A stretch of DNA of 64,000 nucleotides from Lacihabitans sp. CS3-21. Lineage in GTDB: Bacteria > Bacteroidota > Bacteroidia > Cytophagales > Spirosomataceae. The position numbers and the translations under genes were made by a program. Below, piece by piece: positions 18,172-26,828 of the stretch. Within the stretch, counting starts at the first letter, position 1. The number at the start of each line of letters is the position of its first letter. The stretch covers positions 1 through 64,000 of the forward strand of contig NZ_RJUD01000014.1 of the NCBI RefSeq assembly GCF_024343675.1, given 5' to 3'. The notes under the pieces are model-generated. The model searched no databases. It was not told the DNA's origin and was given only the letters and a program-made list of their open reading frames with translations.

Positions 18172-20595
18172 ATGAAAAAATACTGTTTAGTCCTTTTGAT
18201 TCTGGGCTTTTTAGGCTGTAAGAGCTCCCAAAAAAGTTCAAGTAAAATTGATTTCAAAACGATGGTTCAACAAAGAGTAACCTTGCCCAATGGTTGGTCT
18301 TTAACACCCATAGGGAAAAGCTTGGCTTTGCAAGATTTGCCATTAAACTTGGTGGTTTCTCCTTCTAAAAAATACTTGGCCGTAACAAATAATGGACAAT
18401 CAACCCAAACGATAACTTTAATAGATGCCAAAACGGAGCAGATATTGGACGATAGAACCATCGATAAGTCCTTTGTTGGACTGGCATTTAGCCCCGATGA
18501 AAAACACCTATATGCATCAGGTGGAAATGATAATAAAGTGGTGATTTACAGTATTTCTAATAATAAGTTGGAACAAGACGGTGAGATAGTTTTGGATAAA
18601 CCTTGGCCAGTAAAAGTTTCGCCTGCGGGTTTGTGTGCCACCAAAGACCTGATTTATGTCGTAGCCAAAGACAACAATACTTTGTATGTTTTAGACATTG
18701 CATCAAAATCCATAAAAAAGCAAATCAAGCTATCAGCCGAACCCTACACTTGCATGTTGTCTCCTGACCAATCCAAATTATTCGTTTCGATGTGGGGTGG
18801 AAGTAGCATTCAAATTGTGGATTTGGTAAAAATGGAGTTAGGAGCAAATATTTCGACAGAAAAAAATCCGAACGATATGGTTTTGACAAAAAACGGTAAA
18901 ACGCTTTTTGTATCTCATGGAAACGCCAATGTGGTGTCTGTTATCGATACCGAAACCAATCAAAAAATAGAGGAATTGGATTGCTCACTTTATCCAAATG
19001 CTCCAATCGGCTCTACACCCAACGCTGTGGCTTTGAATGAATCTGAAGATAAATTGCTGATTGCCAATGCCGATAACAATTGTTTGGTGGTTTTCGATGT
19101 AGAAGAAATTGGCAAAAGTCATGCTTTGGGTTTTATACCTACGGGTTGGTATCCCACCTCCATAAAAATCATCGGACAAAAAGTATTTGTAACCAACGGC
19201 AAAGGGTTTACTTCGAAACCGAATCCAAAAGGGCCCAATCCAGTGAGTTCAAGAAGCCCACTTTTTAAAGGAGGAAACCCTGCCGCTGTCCGTGGTTCTG
19301 AATACATCGGAGGACTTTTTAAAGGCACCTTATCGATTTTTGATTTTCCTGATGAAAAGGAATTGGATGGACTTACAAAATTAGTTTATGAAAATACGCC
19401 ATACAATACCGACAAAAAGAATCTCTCAGACGGAGAAACAGGAAATCCTATTCCTAGAAAAGTTGGTGACAAATCGCCAATCAAATATGTATTTTATGTC
19501 ATCAAAGAAAACCGAACCTACGACCAAGTTTTGGGTGATATAAAAGAAGGAAACGGCGACAGTACACTTTGTCTTTTTCCCGAAAAAATCACCCCAAACC
19601 AGCACGCCATCGCAAAAGAATTTGTACTACTTGATAATTTTTATGTGGATGCTGAAGTCAGTGCCGACGGACACAATTGGTCAACGGCTGCCTACGCCAA
19701 CGATTACGTAGAAAAAACTTGGGTGGCTAGTTATGGTGGTAGAGGCGGCTCTTACGATTATGAAGGACAAAGAGCTATTGCCTATCCCAAAGACGGATTT
19801 ATTTGGGATTTTGCCCACAGAGCTGGTGTTTCGTTTAGGTCTTATGGTGAGTTTGTGGAGAATCGTTTGAAATTGCCAAATTTAAAGGACAATTACAGTC
19901 GCAGCTTCGCCTCTTACGATTTGGCCATAAAAGACATTACCCGTGTGGATCAATGGAAAGCAGATTTTGATTCATTAATAGCCATCAACAAAATTCCGCA
20001 GATGAATATCATCCGATTAGGTAATGACCACACGGCTGGTTCGAGATTGGGATTTCCAACAACTGAAGCCATGGTGGCTGACAACGATTTGGCTGTTGGG
20101 AGATTGATAGAACACCTTTCTAATTCAGGTATTTGGGAGCAAAGTGCTATATTTATTCTTGAAGACGACGCTCAAAACGGCTCTGACCATGTAGATGCTC
20201 ACCGCTCAACGGCCTACGTGGCAGGCGGGTATGTAAAAAGAGGATATGTGGATCACACCATGTATTCTACCTCGGGGATGTTGCGAACGATGGAACTTAT
20301 TCTGGGTATTCCTCCAATGAGTCAGTATGATGCCGCAGCAACGCCCATGTGGAGATGTTTTGATAAAATGCCTAATAACAAGCGATTTGTTGCTAAAAAG
20401 AACAATGTCGATTTGGACGAGCCGAATGTAAAGAATGCCAATTCTGAAAAGTCTGGAAAAATAGACATATCTCAACCAGACCTAATCAACGATACAGAAT
20501 TTAGCAAAATAGTTTGGGAAAGCGTTAAAGGTATCGGTACACCTATGCCCACACCAAAGCGAGGAGCTTTCTTAAAAATAGTAGATAAAGATTAA
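18172..20595 (+). CDS. Beta-propeller/phosphoesterase lipoprotein (YncE-like + PF04185)
   Basis: A two-domain enzyme of 807 residues. The lipoprotein signal (LVLLILGFLGC) predicts membrane anchoring. Residues about 40-400 form YncE-like propeller blades, with repeats such as VVSPSKKYLAVTNNG and LLIANADNNCLVVFD. Residues about 435-760 match the PF04185 phosphoesterase superfamily (alkaline-phosphatase fold): YVIKENRTYDQVLG, VSADGHNWS, LGNDHT and ILEDDAQNGSDHVDAHRS supply the expected metal and catalytic residues. Known relatives are phospholipase-C-like and acid phosphatase enzymes; the substrate is not known for this bifunctional type. A TonB receptor follows 17 bp later and a paralogue after that. 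Confidence 0.88.
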   Translation: MKKYCLVLLILGFLGCKSSQKSSSKIDFKTMVQQRVTLPNGWSLTPIGKSLALQDLPLNLVVSPSKKYLAVTNNGQSTQTITLIDAKTEQILDDRTIDKSFVGLAFSPDEKHLYASGGNDNKVVIYSISNNKLEQDGEIVLDKPWPVKVSPAGLCATKDLIYVVAKDNNTLYVLDIASKSIKKQIKLSAEPYTCMLSPDQSKLFVSMWGGSSIQIVDLVKMELGANISTEKNPNDMVLTKNGKTLFVSHGNANVVSVIDTETNQKIEELDCSLYPNAPIGSTPNAVALNESEDKLLIANADNNCLVVFDVEEIGKSHALGFIPTGWYPTSIKIIGQKVFVTNGKGFTSKPNPKGPNPVSSRSPLFKGGNPAAVRGSEYIGGLFKGTLSIFDFPDEKELDGLTKLVYENTPYNTDKKNLSDGETGNPIPRKVGDKSPIKYVFYVIKENRTYDQVLGDIKEGNGDSTLCLFPEKITPNQHAIAKEFVLLDNFYVDAEVSADGHNWSTAAYANDYVEKTWVASYGGRGGSYDYEGQRAIAYPKDGFIWDFAHRAGVSFRSYGEFVENRLKLPNLKDNYSRSFASYDLAIKDITRVDQWKADFDSLIAINKIPQMNIIRLGNDHTAGSRLGFPTTEAMVADNDLAVGRLIEHLSNSGIWEQSAIFILEDDAQNGSDHVDAHRSTAYVAGGYVKRGYVDHTMYSTSGMLRTMELILGIPPMSQYDAAATPMWRCFDKMPNNKRFVAKKNNVDLDEPNVKNANSEKSGKIDISQPDLINDTEFSKIVWESVKGIGTPMPTPKRGAFLKIVDKD

Positions 20596-20612
20596 TATAA
20601 TTTTTCCAGAAT

Positions 20613-22622
20613 ATGCGTAAAACTATCCTTTTATTGTTGTTTTCTTTTTCCCTGTCGTTTGCAATGGCAAAAGACACCGATTCTTTAAAGGTAAAAACAC
20701 TAGAACCCGTAAATGTGACGGCCATGCGGTCATCATTAAAAAATTCGGAAACTCCAGCAAGGATTTTTTGTTTTTCCAAAAGTGAACTTCAAACTTCTGA
20801 TTCTCGAACATTACCTGAGTTTTTTAATGGAAATGGAAATTATTTTCTACAAAAAACCAATCATGGTGGTGGTTCTGTGTTTTTGAGAGGACTCACCGGC
20901 AACCAAACGCTCATTTTGGTGGATGGTATCAGGTTGAATAACAGTACTTTTCGATATGGACCGAATCAGTATCTCAACACCATCAATCCTTTTATGGTGT
21001 CAAGTGTGGAGGTTTTGTCTGGCTCAGGGTCGGTTCAGTATGGTTCCGATGCCATTGGTGGACTTATTCAGGTTTTTAGCAATAACCCTGACTTTGACAA
21101 GAAATTTGGACTAAATATTAATACGCGAATTTCCACACAAAATATGGAAAAGGGACTTAGTGGAGCGATAAAATTGAGTAAAGGTAAATTTGGTTTGTTG
21201 ATTTCTGGAACTGTCAAACAGTTCGGCGACTTGGTGGGAGGTAAAAACATCGGAAGACAGGCACCAAATGGTTATGATGAAAGTGCCTTGGAAGCAAAAG
21301 GAATCTGGAATTTAAGTCAGAACCTCAGTCTCACGCTTGCTCACCAGCATCTGGCACAAAGAAACGTACCGATTTATCATAAAATATTGCTCGAAGATTT
21401 CAAACAAAATGAGATTTCATTTCAGGCCAGAAATTTATCCTTTTTAAAATTTGATAACAAAACACAAAACAGATTTTTTTCAAGCCAAAACATCACTTTG
21501 AGCCACCAGTTTAACCCTGAAGAGCGTACTTCTCAAAAGAATAATGCTGCTTTAATTCGTTTTGAAAAAGATCAAATAAATACTTCGGGATTTAGTTTTA
21601 CTAATATCTCTCTTCCAGTTAAATATTGGACAATTTCCTCAGGGATAGAAGCTTATGATGACAAAGTGTATAGCTCGAAAATTGATGAAACCAATGGTGT
21701 GAAAGTCAGTAAGAGAGGGCTTTATCCCAACAATTCTTCTTATTTGAATTCCGCAATTTTTAGTTTACATCAGTTTTCGTTCAAAACGTTTCAAATCCAT
21801 GCGGGTTTAAGGTGGAATGCCGTGAAAATGCAAATTCCTGACGAAACGTTAGGAACCAGCGAAGTCAAAAACAGTGCTTTGGTTTATAATTTCAGTGTAT
21901 TAAAGAAACTGGGTAAAAATTTCGGACTTTATTCCTCTTTCAATACGGCCTTTAGAGCTCCAAATATTGACGACATGGGTACACTCGGCATTGTGGATTT
22001 TCGATATGAGATACCTTCTGACAATCTTAGGCCTGAGAAATCGAAGCAGTTTGAGCTGGGTATAAAAGGGAATTTTAAACAAGGAATGTTTCAAATAAAT
22101 GTTTTTCAAAACCAACTGGAAGACCTCATTACCAGAGAAAAAGTAGCTGGGCAGGTGATAGAAACCTATCAAGTTTATGCCAAAATGAACACTGGAAAAG
22201 CAATAATCAAAGGCCTGGAGTGGAGTTCGAAAAATAGGATAATTGAAAATCTATATGTAAGCACTTTCCTGACTTATACATATGGTCAAGACCTCATCAA
22301 AAATGAACCTTTACGCAGAATGCCTCCGTTTTTTGGAAATTTTGCCTTAGAATATGCTTTGGGTAAGTTAAAAATAAAACCAAGTTTGGCTGCCGCCACA
22401 GCACAAAAAAGGTTGGCCTCTGGTGATATTGCTGACAACCGTATTGGAAAAGATGGAACGCCTGGCTTCGCCGTTTTTAATATGAATGCCAACTATGCGA
22501 TTAATCGTTTTAATTTTAACCTCAATGTTTTAAACTTAGGCAATAAAGCTTATAAAACACATGGCTCCGGTGTATATGGCTATGGTAGGTCAGCTTTTGG
22601 ATCGGTTTCTTTTAATATTTAG
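20613..22622 (+). CDS. TonB-dependent receptor, siderophore/cobalamin type
   Basis: Outer-membrane transporter of 669 residues with a signal peptide (KTILLLLFSFSLSFAMA), a plug domain (about 40-160: GGSVFLRGLTGNQTLILVDG, VLSGSGSVQYGSDAIGG) and a 22-strand-type barrel ending in SFNI. It lacks the carboxypeptidase-like extension of SusC and Oar proteins. It sits 17 bp after one phosphoesterase gene and 117 bp before its paralogue, so it may import a product or substrate of those enzymes; iron or cobalamin transport cannot be excluded. Confidence 0.9.
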   Translation: MRKTILLLLFSFSLSFAMAKDTDSLKVKTLEPVNVTAMRSSLKNSETPARIFCFSKSELQTSDSRTLPEFFNGNGNYFLQKTNHGGGSVFLRGLTGNQTLILVDGIRLNNSTFRYGPNQYLNTINPFMVSSVEVLSGSGSVQYGSDAIGGLIQVFSNNPDFDKKFGLNINTRISTQNMEKGLSGAIKLSKGKFGLLISGTVKQFGDLVGGKNIGRQAPNGYDESALEAKGIWNLSQNLSLTLAHQHLAQRNVPIYHKILLEDFKQNEISFQARNLSFLKFDNKTQNRFFSSQNITLSHQFNPEERTSQKNNAALIRFEKDQINTSGFSFTNISLPVKYWTISSGIEAYDDKVYSSKIDETNGVKVSKRGLYPNNSSYLNSAIFSLHQFSFKTFQIHAGLRWNAVKMQIPDETLGTSEVKNSALVYNFSVLKKLGKNFGLYSSFNTAFRAPNIDDMGTLGIVDFRYEIPSDNLRPEKSKQFELGIKGNFKQGMFQINVFQNQLEDLITREKVAGQVIETYQVYAKMNTGKAIIKGLEWSSKNRIIENLYVSTFLTYTYGQDLIKNEPLRRMPPFFGNFALEYALGKLKIKPSLAAATAQKRLASGDIADNRIGKDGTPGFAVFNMNANYAINRFNFNLNVLNLGNKAYKTHGSGVYGYGRSAFGSVSFNI

Positions 22623-22698
22623 AACCAAAATCAATTCATCAAAAAAGTACTCTGTAATAGCTCATTCAATTGTCTGTAGGGTAATAAAGAATAAATAC

Positions 22699-22731
22699 TC
22701 CTTGGCGTCTTAGCGACTTTGCGAGAAAAAC
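22699..22731. repeat. GCG-phrase dispersed repeat
   Basis: CTTGGCGTCTTAGCGACTTT followed by GCGAGAAAA lies just before the ATG at 22739. It consists of three GCG-containing steps of about 9 bp. I recall near-identical phrases in intergenic regions of many Bacteroidota genomes; that memory needs a search. Confidence 0.5.
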
Positions 22732-22738
22732 TAAAAAT

Positions 22739-25504
22739 ATGAAAAAACTACTCTTCCTTTTAACATTCGGAATTACGGCTCAAGCCCAAATCCAATACGA
22801 GGTCACGGCTCCAGCTGGAAATCTGCCTGCCAAAGCCAATAAAGATGGTGTAAGCATCATTCCAAACGGAAGGCTAATTATGCCTTTGGGCAAACAGTAT
22901 ACCACGGCTCCGCATCCTTTCGGACTTATTTTAAGCCATGATGGAGACATAGCCATCACCTCCAACTCAGGCATTAATCCTTTTTCTATCAATATCATTA
23001 AAGGACTAAAATCTGGAAAAGCGACTGTTAAGCAGATTCCTGAAGGTGCCAAAACCGATAATGGTATGTTAGAGGCCTGTTTTATGGGATTAGCGATCAA
23101 TAAAGCCAAAACTATCGTCTATGTTTCGGGTGGGAATACCAACAAAATTTTTCTCTTTAATGTGAATTCAGGCAAAAGCTTAGGTGTTATAAATTGCTCA
23201 ATAAAAAATAAGTCTATCGATTATTCTGATGGCTATTTGGGTGATATGGTGCTGACGGCTGATGAGAAATTTTTATTTGTAGCCGATCAGCTCAATTTTA
23301 GAATTGCTGTAATAGATGTTTTAACAAAGAAACTAATTGCCAATATTCCAACTGGCCGTTATCCTTTTGGATTGACACTCAGTCCTGACCAAAATAGCCT
23401 GGTAGTAGCCAATGTGGGTGTTTTTGAATACAGTCCTTTTACAGATTTAAACAAAAAAGACCTCAAAAATACAGGACACAAATGGCCTTCCTCTATTTAC
23501 GGTTCAAAAGAAATGATCGAAGGAAACGAAAAAGAGGGCGTGAAACCTTTAGGCGACCCCAACGTAGATGCGGCTTTCTCGGTTTGGATTTACAATGTTT
23601 CAAAGTTTACCAAGAAAACCAATGTTGACCCATCTGCAAACATAAAAAAAATCAAAACTGGATTTTTGGTGGGACAAAAAATTGAAGACTTTGAGGCAGT
23701 AGGAGGGAGCAGTCCCAATTCTGTGGTGGCTACCAATGACAGGGTCTTTGTGTCCAATGGCAACAACGACTGCGTGTCGGTAATTGACATCAAAACAGGG
23801 AAACTGATTAAAAACCTCATGCTCAATCCTGAACCAAGGTTGGGCAATTTGAGAGGATTGATTCCTTTTGGTGTGGCACTTTCGCCCAAACAAGATAGGT
23901 TATACGTGGCTTTGTCAGGAATAAATGCCGTAGCCGCTGTGGATGCCAACACGTTGGATATCAAGGGGTATATACCTACAGGCTGGTTTCCATCCAAACT
24001 GAAAGTTACGCCCGACGGCAAGCAATTGGTGGTAGCCAATGCCAAAGGTATTGGTAGTGGGCCTAACGGAGGCTCCACGTTCAAAATAGCCGCCGAAGGC
24101 AGTTATATCGGTAGCTTGATGAAAGGCTCAGTTTCGGTTTTTGACATACCTTCCGATGAGGAATTAAAAACGCTGACCCAAAAAGTTATCGACAATAATT
24201 TTAAATTCACGCCCATTGCCGAAGTTAAGTCAGAGGCGGATAAAGTGATTCCAGTAAAAGCTTTGGTGGGATCTGATAATATCAAACACATTGTGTTCAT
24301 TTCAAAAGAAAACCGTACTTACGATGAGGTTTTTGGACAATTAGAAAACGGCAATGGAGAATCGGAATTGGCGAGATTTGGAACAAACAGAACCGTGAAA
24401 AACCGCAAAGGTGATTCGACAGTTTTACATGCCAACGTCATGCCCAATCACCTTGCTTTGGCCAAAAGATTTGCCATTTCTGATAATTTCTTTTGTGACT
24501 CCGACGTATCGGCCGACGGACACCGCTGGTTGGTCAATACCTATCCCAACGAATGGGTGGAAACCAATACGGCCGCATCCTATGGGGGCAAAAGAGGTAT
24601 GAAAGATTCATCAAACGCTCCCGGCAACTGGTCAATTTATGGCTCGGCTGGCAGTATTTATCCAGAAGATTACAACGAGGGCGGCTCGCTCTGGGAACAC
24701 ATGGATCGCAACAAAAAGGACTTATTCAACTTTGGTTTTGGCGTAGAAATGGCTGGTGCGTTTTCAGATAGCACCATGAAATATACTGGAGAAGTTTATA
24801 CCATCAACTACCCAATAGCGGCACCGCTTTACAACAAATCCTCTCGGACTTTCCCAACCTACAATATGGCCATACCAGACCAATTTAGGGCAGATGAATT
24901 TATGAGAGAGTTTAACGAGAAATGGAGCAATAACAACTTGCCTTCTTTAATCACCTTGCAGCTGCCCAACGACCACGGCTCCAAAGAAAGACCCGACGCT
25001 GGCTGGCCTTTTCAGGAAAGCTATATGGCTGACAATGACTTGGCTTTAGGTCGCACAGTGGAATTTTTGAGTAAAACGCCATACTGGAAAAACATGATGA
25101 TCATCGTGACCGAAGACGATCCGCAGGGAGGAGTTGACCATGTAGATGCCCACCGCAGCGTATTGATGGTGATGTCGCCTTATGCCAAGAAAAACTACAT
25201 CGGCAATGTACATTACAGTTTTGGTAGTATTTTTAAAACCTTCTGGAAAGTATTTGGCATTCCCTATCTCAACCAATACGATGTAAGTGCCACCGATTTA
25301 TCAGATTTGTTTACCAATACGCCAGACTTTTCGCCCTTCAATGCACTTCCAGCAGACAAAAGAATCTTTGATCCTCAAAAAGCATTAGATCCTTTTGATG
25401 AAAAATTTGACTGGAAAGCTTTCAATGAATCAGAGGAACTGGACAGAACCGAAACCATGCAAAAACGTCGTGCAGAAGACGATAAGCATCAGAAGAATAA
25501 TTGA
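22739..25504 (+). CDS. Secreted beta-propeller/phosphoesterase, paralogue of the 18.2-kb gene
   Basis: Same architecture as the gene at 18172, but 921 residues, with a plain signal peptide (KLLFLLTFGITAQAQ) and no lipobox cysteine, so it should be periplasmic or released. The propeller covers about residues 35-470 (LTLSPDQNSLVVANVG, FGVALSPKQDRLYVALSG). The PF04185 domain covers about 510-860, with FISKENRTYDEVFGQ, VSADGHRW, LPNDHG and TEDDPQGGVDHVDAHRS. Insertions in the phosphoesterase domain account for the extra length. The C-terminus is charged and shows no T9SS domain. Context suggests a part in acquiring phosphorus from extracellular esters. Confidence 0.87.
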   Translation: MKKLLFLLTFGITAQAQIQYEVTAPAGNLPAKANKDGVSIIPNGRLIMPLGKQYTTAPHPFGLILSHDGDIAITSNSGINPFSINIIKGLKSGKATVKQIPEGAKTDNGMLEACFMGLAINKAKTIVYVSGGNTNKIFLFNVNSGKSLGVINCSIKNKSIDYSDGYLGDMVLTADEKFLFVADQLNFRIAVIDVLTKKLIANIPTGRYPFGLTLSPDQNSLVVANVGVFEYSPFTDLNKKDLKNTGHKWPSSIYGSKEMIEGNEKEGVKPLGDPNVDAAFSVWIYNVSKFTKKTNVDPSANIKKIKTGFLVGQKIEDFEAVGGSSPNSVVATNDRVFVSNGNNDCVSVIDIKTGKLIKNLMLNPEPRLGNLRGLIPFGVALSPKQDRLYVALSGINAVAAVDANTLDIKGYIPTGWFPSKLKVTPDGKQLVVANAKGIGSGPNGGSTFKIAAEGSYIGSLMKGSVSVFDIPSDEELKTLTQKVIDNNFKFTPIAEVKSEADKVIPVKALVGSDNIKHIVFISKENRTYDEVFGQLENGNGESELARFGTNRTVKNRKGDSTVLHANVMPNHLALAKRFAISDNFFCDSDVSADGHRWLVNTYPNEWVETNTAASYGGKRGMKDSSNAPGNWSIYGSAGSIYPEDYNEGGSLWEHMDRNKKDLFNFGFGVEMAGAFSDSTMKYTGEVYTINYPIAAPLYNKSSRTFPTYNMAIPDQFRADEFMREFNEKWSNNNLPSLITLQLPNDHGSKERPDAGWPFQESYMADNDLALGRTVEFLSKTPYWKNMMIIVTEDDPQGGVDHVDAHRSVLMVMSPYAKKNYIGNVHYSFGSIFKTFWKVFGIPYLNQYDVSATDLSDLFTNTPDFSPFNALPADKRIFDPQKALDPFDEKFDWKAFNESEELDRTETMQKRRAEDDKHQKNN

Positions 25505-25735
25505 GGGATTTGTGTTGGTCTTCTGCCCCAATCAATATGAAAATACTTGATTCTTTTTAAAGATTAAGATGGGTGTGAAAAAGTCATAGAATTCAAGCTT
25601 TACCTAGCTTTCTATTGCCGAAACTGGTACTTGAATTTTGGGACTTTTTTTCTTACCTAAAAATACCACTTAGAGAAATCTTTAATCTCTATTGTTTTGA
25701 GGTTTTAACAAAGATTTTTGGATTACTGTTTTTGT
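25505..25735. other. Intergenic stretch before the cassette array
   Basis: No gene is supported here. It holds the probable terminator described at 25582 and otherwise AT-rich sequence up to the first attC-like palindrome at 25736. Confidence 0.5.
25582..25651 (+). terminator. Possible long-loop terminator
   Basis: AGTCATAGAATTCAAG can pair imperfectly with CTTGAATTTTGGGACT across a 32-base spacer, directly followed by TTTTTTTC. It would serve the phosphoesterase gene ending at 25504. Confidence 0.4.
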
Positions 25736-25867
25736 GTATAACGTTCAGGGCTTTTGGCAGATGGGGAAATAGAATTCCCATTGATTAGACTTAGTACAAA
25801 TGTATTATAAAGTTCCTAATATTCAATTGCTTCCGTTAGCCCTACTTGACACAATGGCATGTTGTGT
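25736..25867 (-). repeat. attC-like palindrome A
   Basis: Imperfect palindrome of about 132 bp downstream of the antitoxin gene. Its central part is clearly homologous to palindrome B (shared GGAAATAGAATTCC and AAAGTTCCTAAT). Boundary bases on the minus strand read GTTATAC at 25742-25736. Its outer arm (ACACAAC) does not complement the other end of the toxin-antitoxin unit. Confidence 0.55.
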
Positions 25868-25879
25868 TTTCGGCCTTTT

Positions 25880-26206
25880 TTAGGCTAATTTTATCATTTG
25901 TTTTTCAAGTTTCACGTTAAAGTTTATTTCTGCTTTCAATGCTTTGAAAACTTTCAAAATTGTGTGAATAGTTGCACTGTTTGTACTGCTTTCTAGTTTA
26001 GATATTTGTGATTTTTGAACACCTATTAGTTGTCCAAGTTGTTCTTGTGTCAAATTTCTTTCTTGTCGGGCAGTTTTGATCATTCTCCCTAAAACCTCCA
26101 TATTTAGCTCATATTCATTCTCGTCTCTGTCAACAGTTCCTGTCTTGCCAATGTACTTGTCTTTCATTTCGGCAAGTGAATAAGATTTGATTGCTGTCTT
26201 TGCCAT
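25880..26206 (-). CDS. HigA-like antitoxin, XRE-type helix-turn-helix
   Basis: DNA-binding antitoxin of 108 residues. A Cro/CI-type HTH spans about residues 35-95 (GRMIKTARQERNLTQEQLGQ, then GVQKSQISKLE). The N-terminal 30 residues (SLAEMKDKYIGKTGT) are typical of antitoxins paired with Gp49-like toxins. It begins 4 bp after the toxin stop, the toxin-first order of higBA loci, and would neutralise the toxin and repress the shared promoter. Confidence 0.85.
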   Translation of the reverse strand: MAKTAIKSYSLAEMKDKYIGKTGTVDRDENEYELNMEVLGRMIKTARQERNLTQEQLGQLIGVQKSQISKLESSTNSATIHTILKVFKALKAEINFNVKLEKQMIKLA

Positions 26207-26210
26207 ATGA

Positions 26211-26552
26211 TTATTTTTTTAATTTGTTGTCAAAATACTTTTCTCTAATTCTTACTGCTCTTTCAATTTCGTTTGCTGGTACTTTGTCCACTTTTTTGAT
26301 AAAACCGTGTTTCGCCATTACTAAGGTTTCTTTTCCTTCTGTCTTGTCCCAAAATGCTAGAAGCCTGATTTGAAGTCCTGCATAAAGTGTTCTAAATTCC
26401 CAAATGTCATCTTTGAGTTTCTTTAAAAGTTTTGGGTCGTTTGTGTGTTCTGCAAGGTCAATATTGTAAAACACTTTTCTAGCTGTTTTTAAGTCCAAAG
26501 TCGAAATGAATTTGTCGGCTTCTTCTAAAAATCGTGTTTCAAAATACTGCAT
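26211..26552 (-). CDS. HigB/RelE-like toxin (phage Gp49 family)
   Basis: 113-residue toxin of the RelE/ParE superfamily, Gp49-like branch (PF05973): YFETRFLEEADKFISTLD, LKKLKDDIWEFRTLYAG, RLLAFWDK and LVMAKHGFIKK are characteristic. Relatives cleave mRNA at the ribosome. A strong promoter lies 35 bp upstream and the antitoxin gene follows after 4 bp. Such pairs are frequent stabilising cargo of cassette arrays. Confidence 0.85.
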   Translation of the reverse strand: MQYFETRFLEEADKFISTLDLKTARKVFYNIDLAEHTNDPKLLKKLKDDIWEFRTLYAGLQIRLLAFWDKTEGKETLVMAKHGFIKKVDKVPANEIERAVRIREKYFDNKLKK

Positions 26553-26586
26553 TTATATCTGTCGTTTGTGGTAATGTTTATTGGGT

Positions 26587-26617
26587 CAAAGATAAAAAAG
26601 GTTTCCAAATATAGCAA
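26587..26617 (-). promoter_or_regulatory. Promoter of the toxin-antitoxin pair
   Basis: On the minus strand TTG (26617-26615), 20 bases, then TATCTTTG (26594-26587): a full match to the Bacteroidota TTTG/TTG-N19-21-TAnnTTTG layout. A second box, TATATTTG, overlaps at 26613-26606. The toxin ATG is at 26552. Confidence 0.65.
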
Positions 26618-26653
26618 CTTTTTTTTCAAGTTTTGGTCTGTTGTTGATTTTCT

Positions 26654-26795
26654 GTGTGACGCAAGGCGTAAAGGGCTTTTTGCAGATAGGGAAATAGAAT
26701 TCCTTTTGCTGAGACTTTGTTCAAATGTATATTAAAGTTCCTAATGTTCAATCACTTCCCACAGCCCCACTTGAAACAAGGACATGTTGGCAGAA
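26654..26795 (-). repeat. attC-like palindrome B
   Basis: About 142 bp, roughly four-fifths identical to palindrome A over its central part by eye. On the minus strand the outer arm TTCTGCCAAC (26795-26786) is the exact complement of GTTGGCAGAA at the start of the same unit (28280-28271). The other boundary reads GTCACAC (26660-26654). It separates the toxin gene from the LRR gene. Confidence 0.65.
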
Positions 26796-26828
26796 GTTTT
26801 TCTTCTTTTTATATTCAATCTAATCACT

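Noticed and set aside
23590-24084. 164-codon minus-strand frame inside the second phosphoesterase gene
   Set aside because: Antisense shadow of a well-supported gene; hydrophobic, no start context, no domain.
25736-26795. Composite transposon bounded by direct repeats A and B
   Set aside because: No transposase, and the palindromes continue as a series with other members downstream, which fits a cassette array better.
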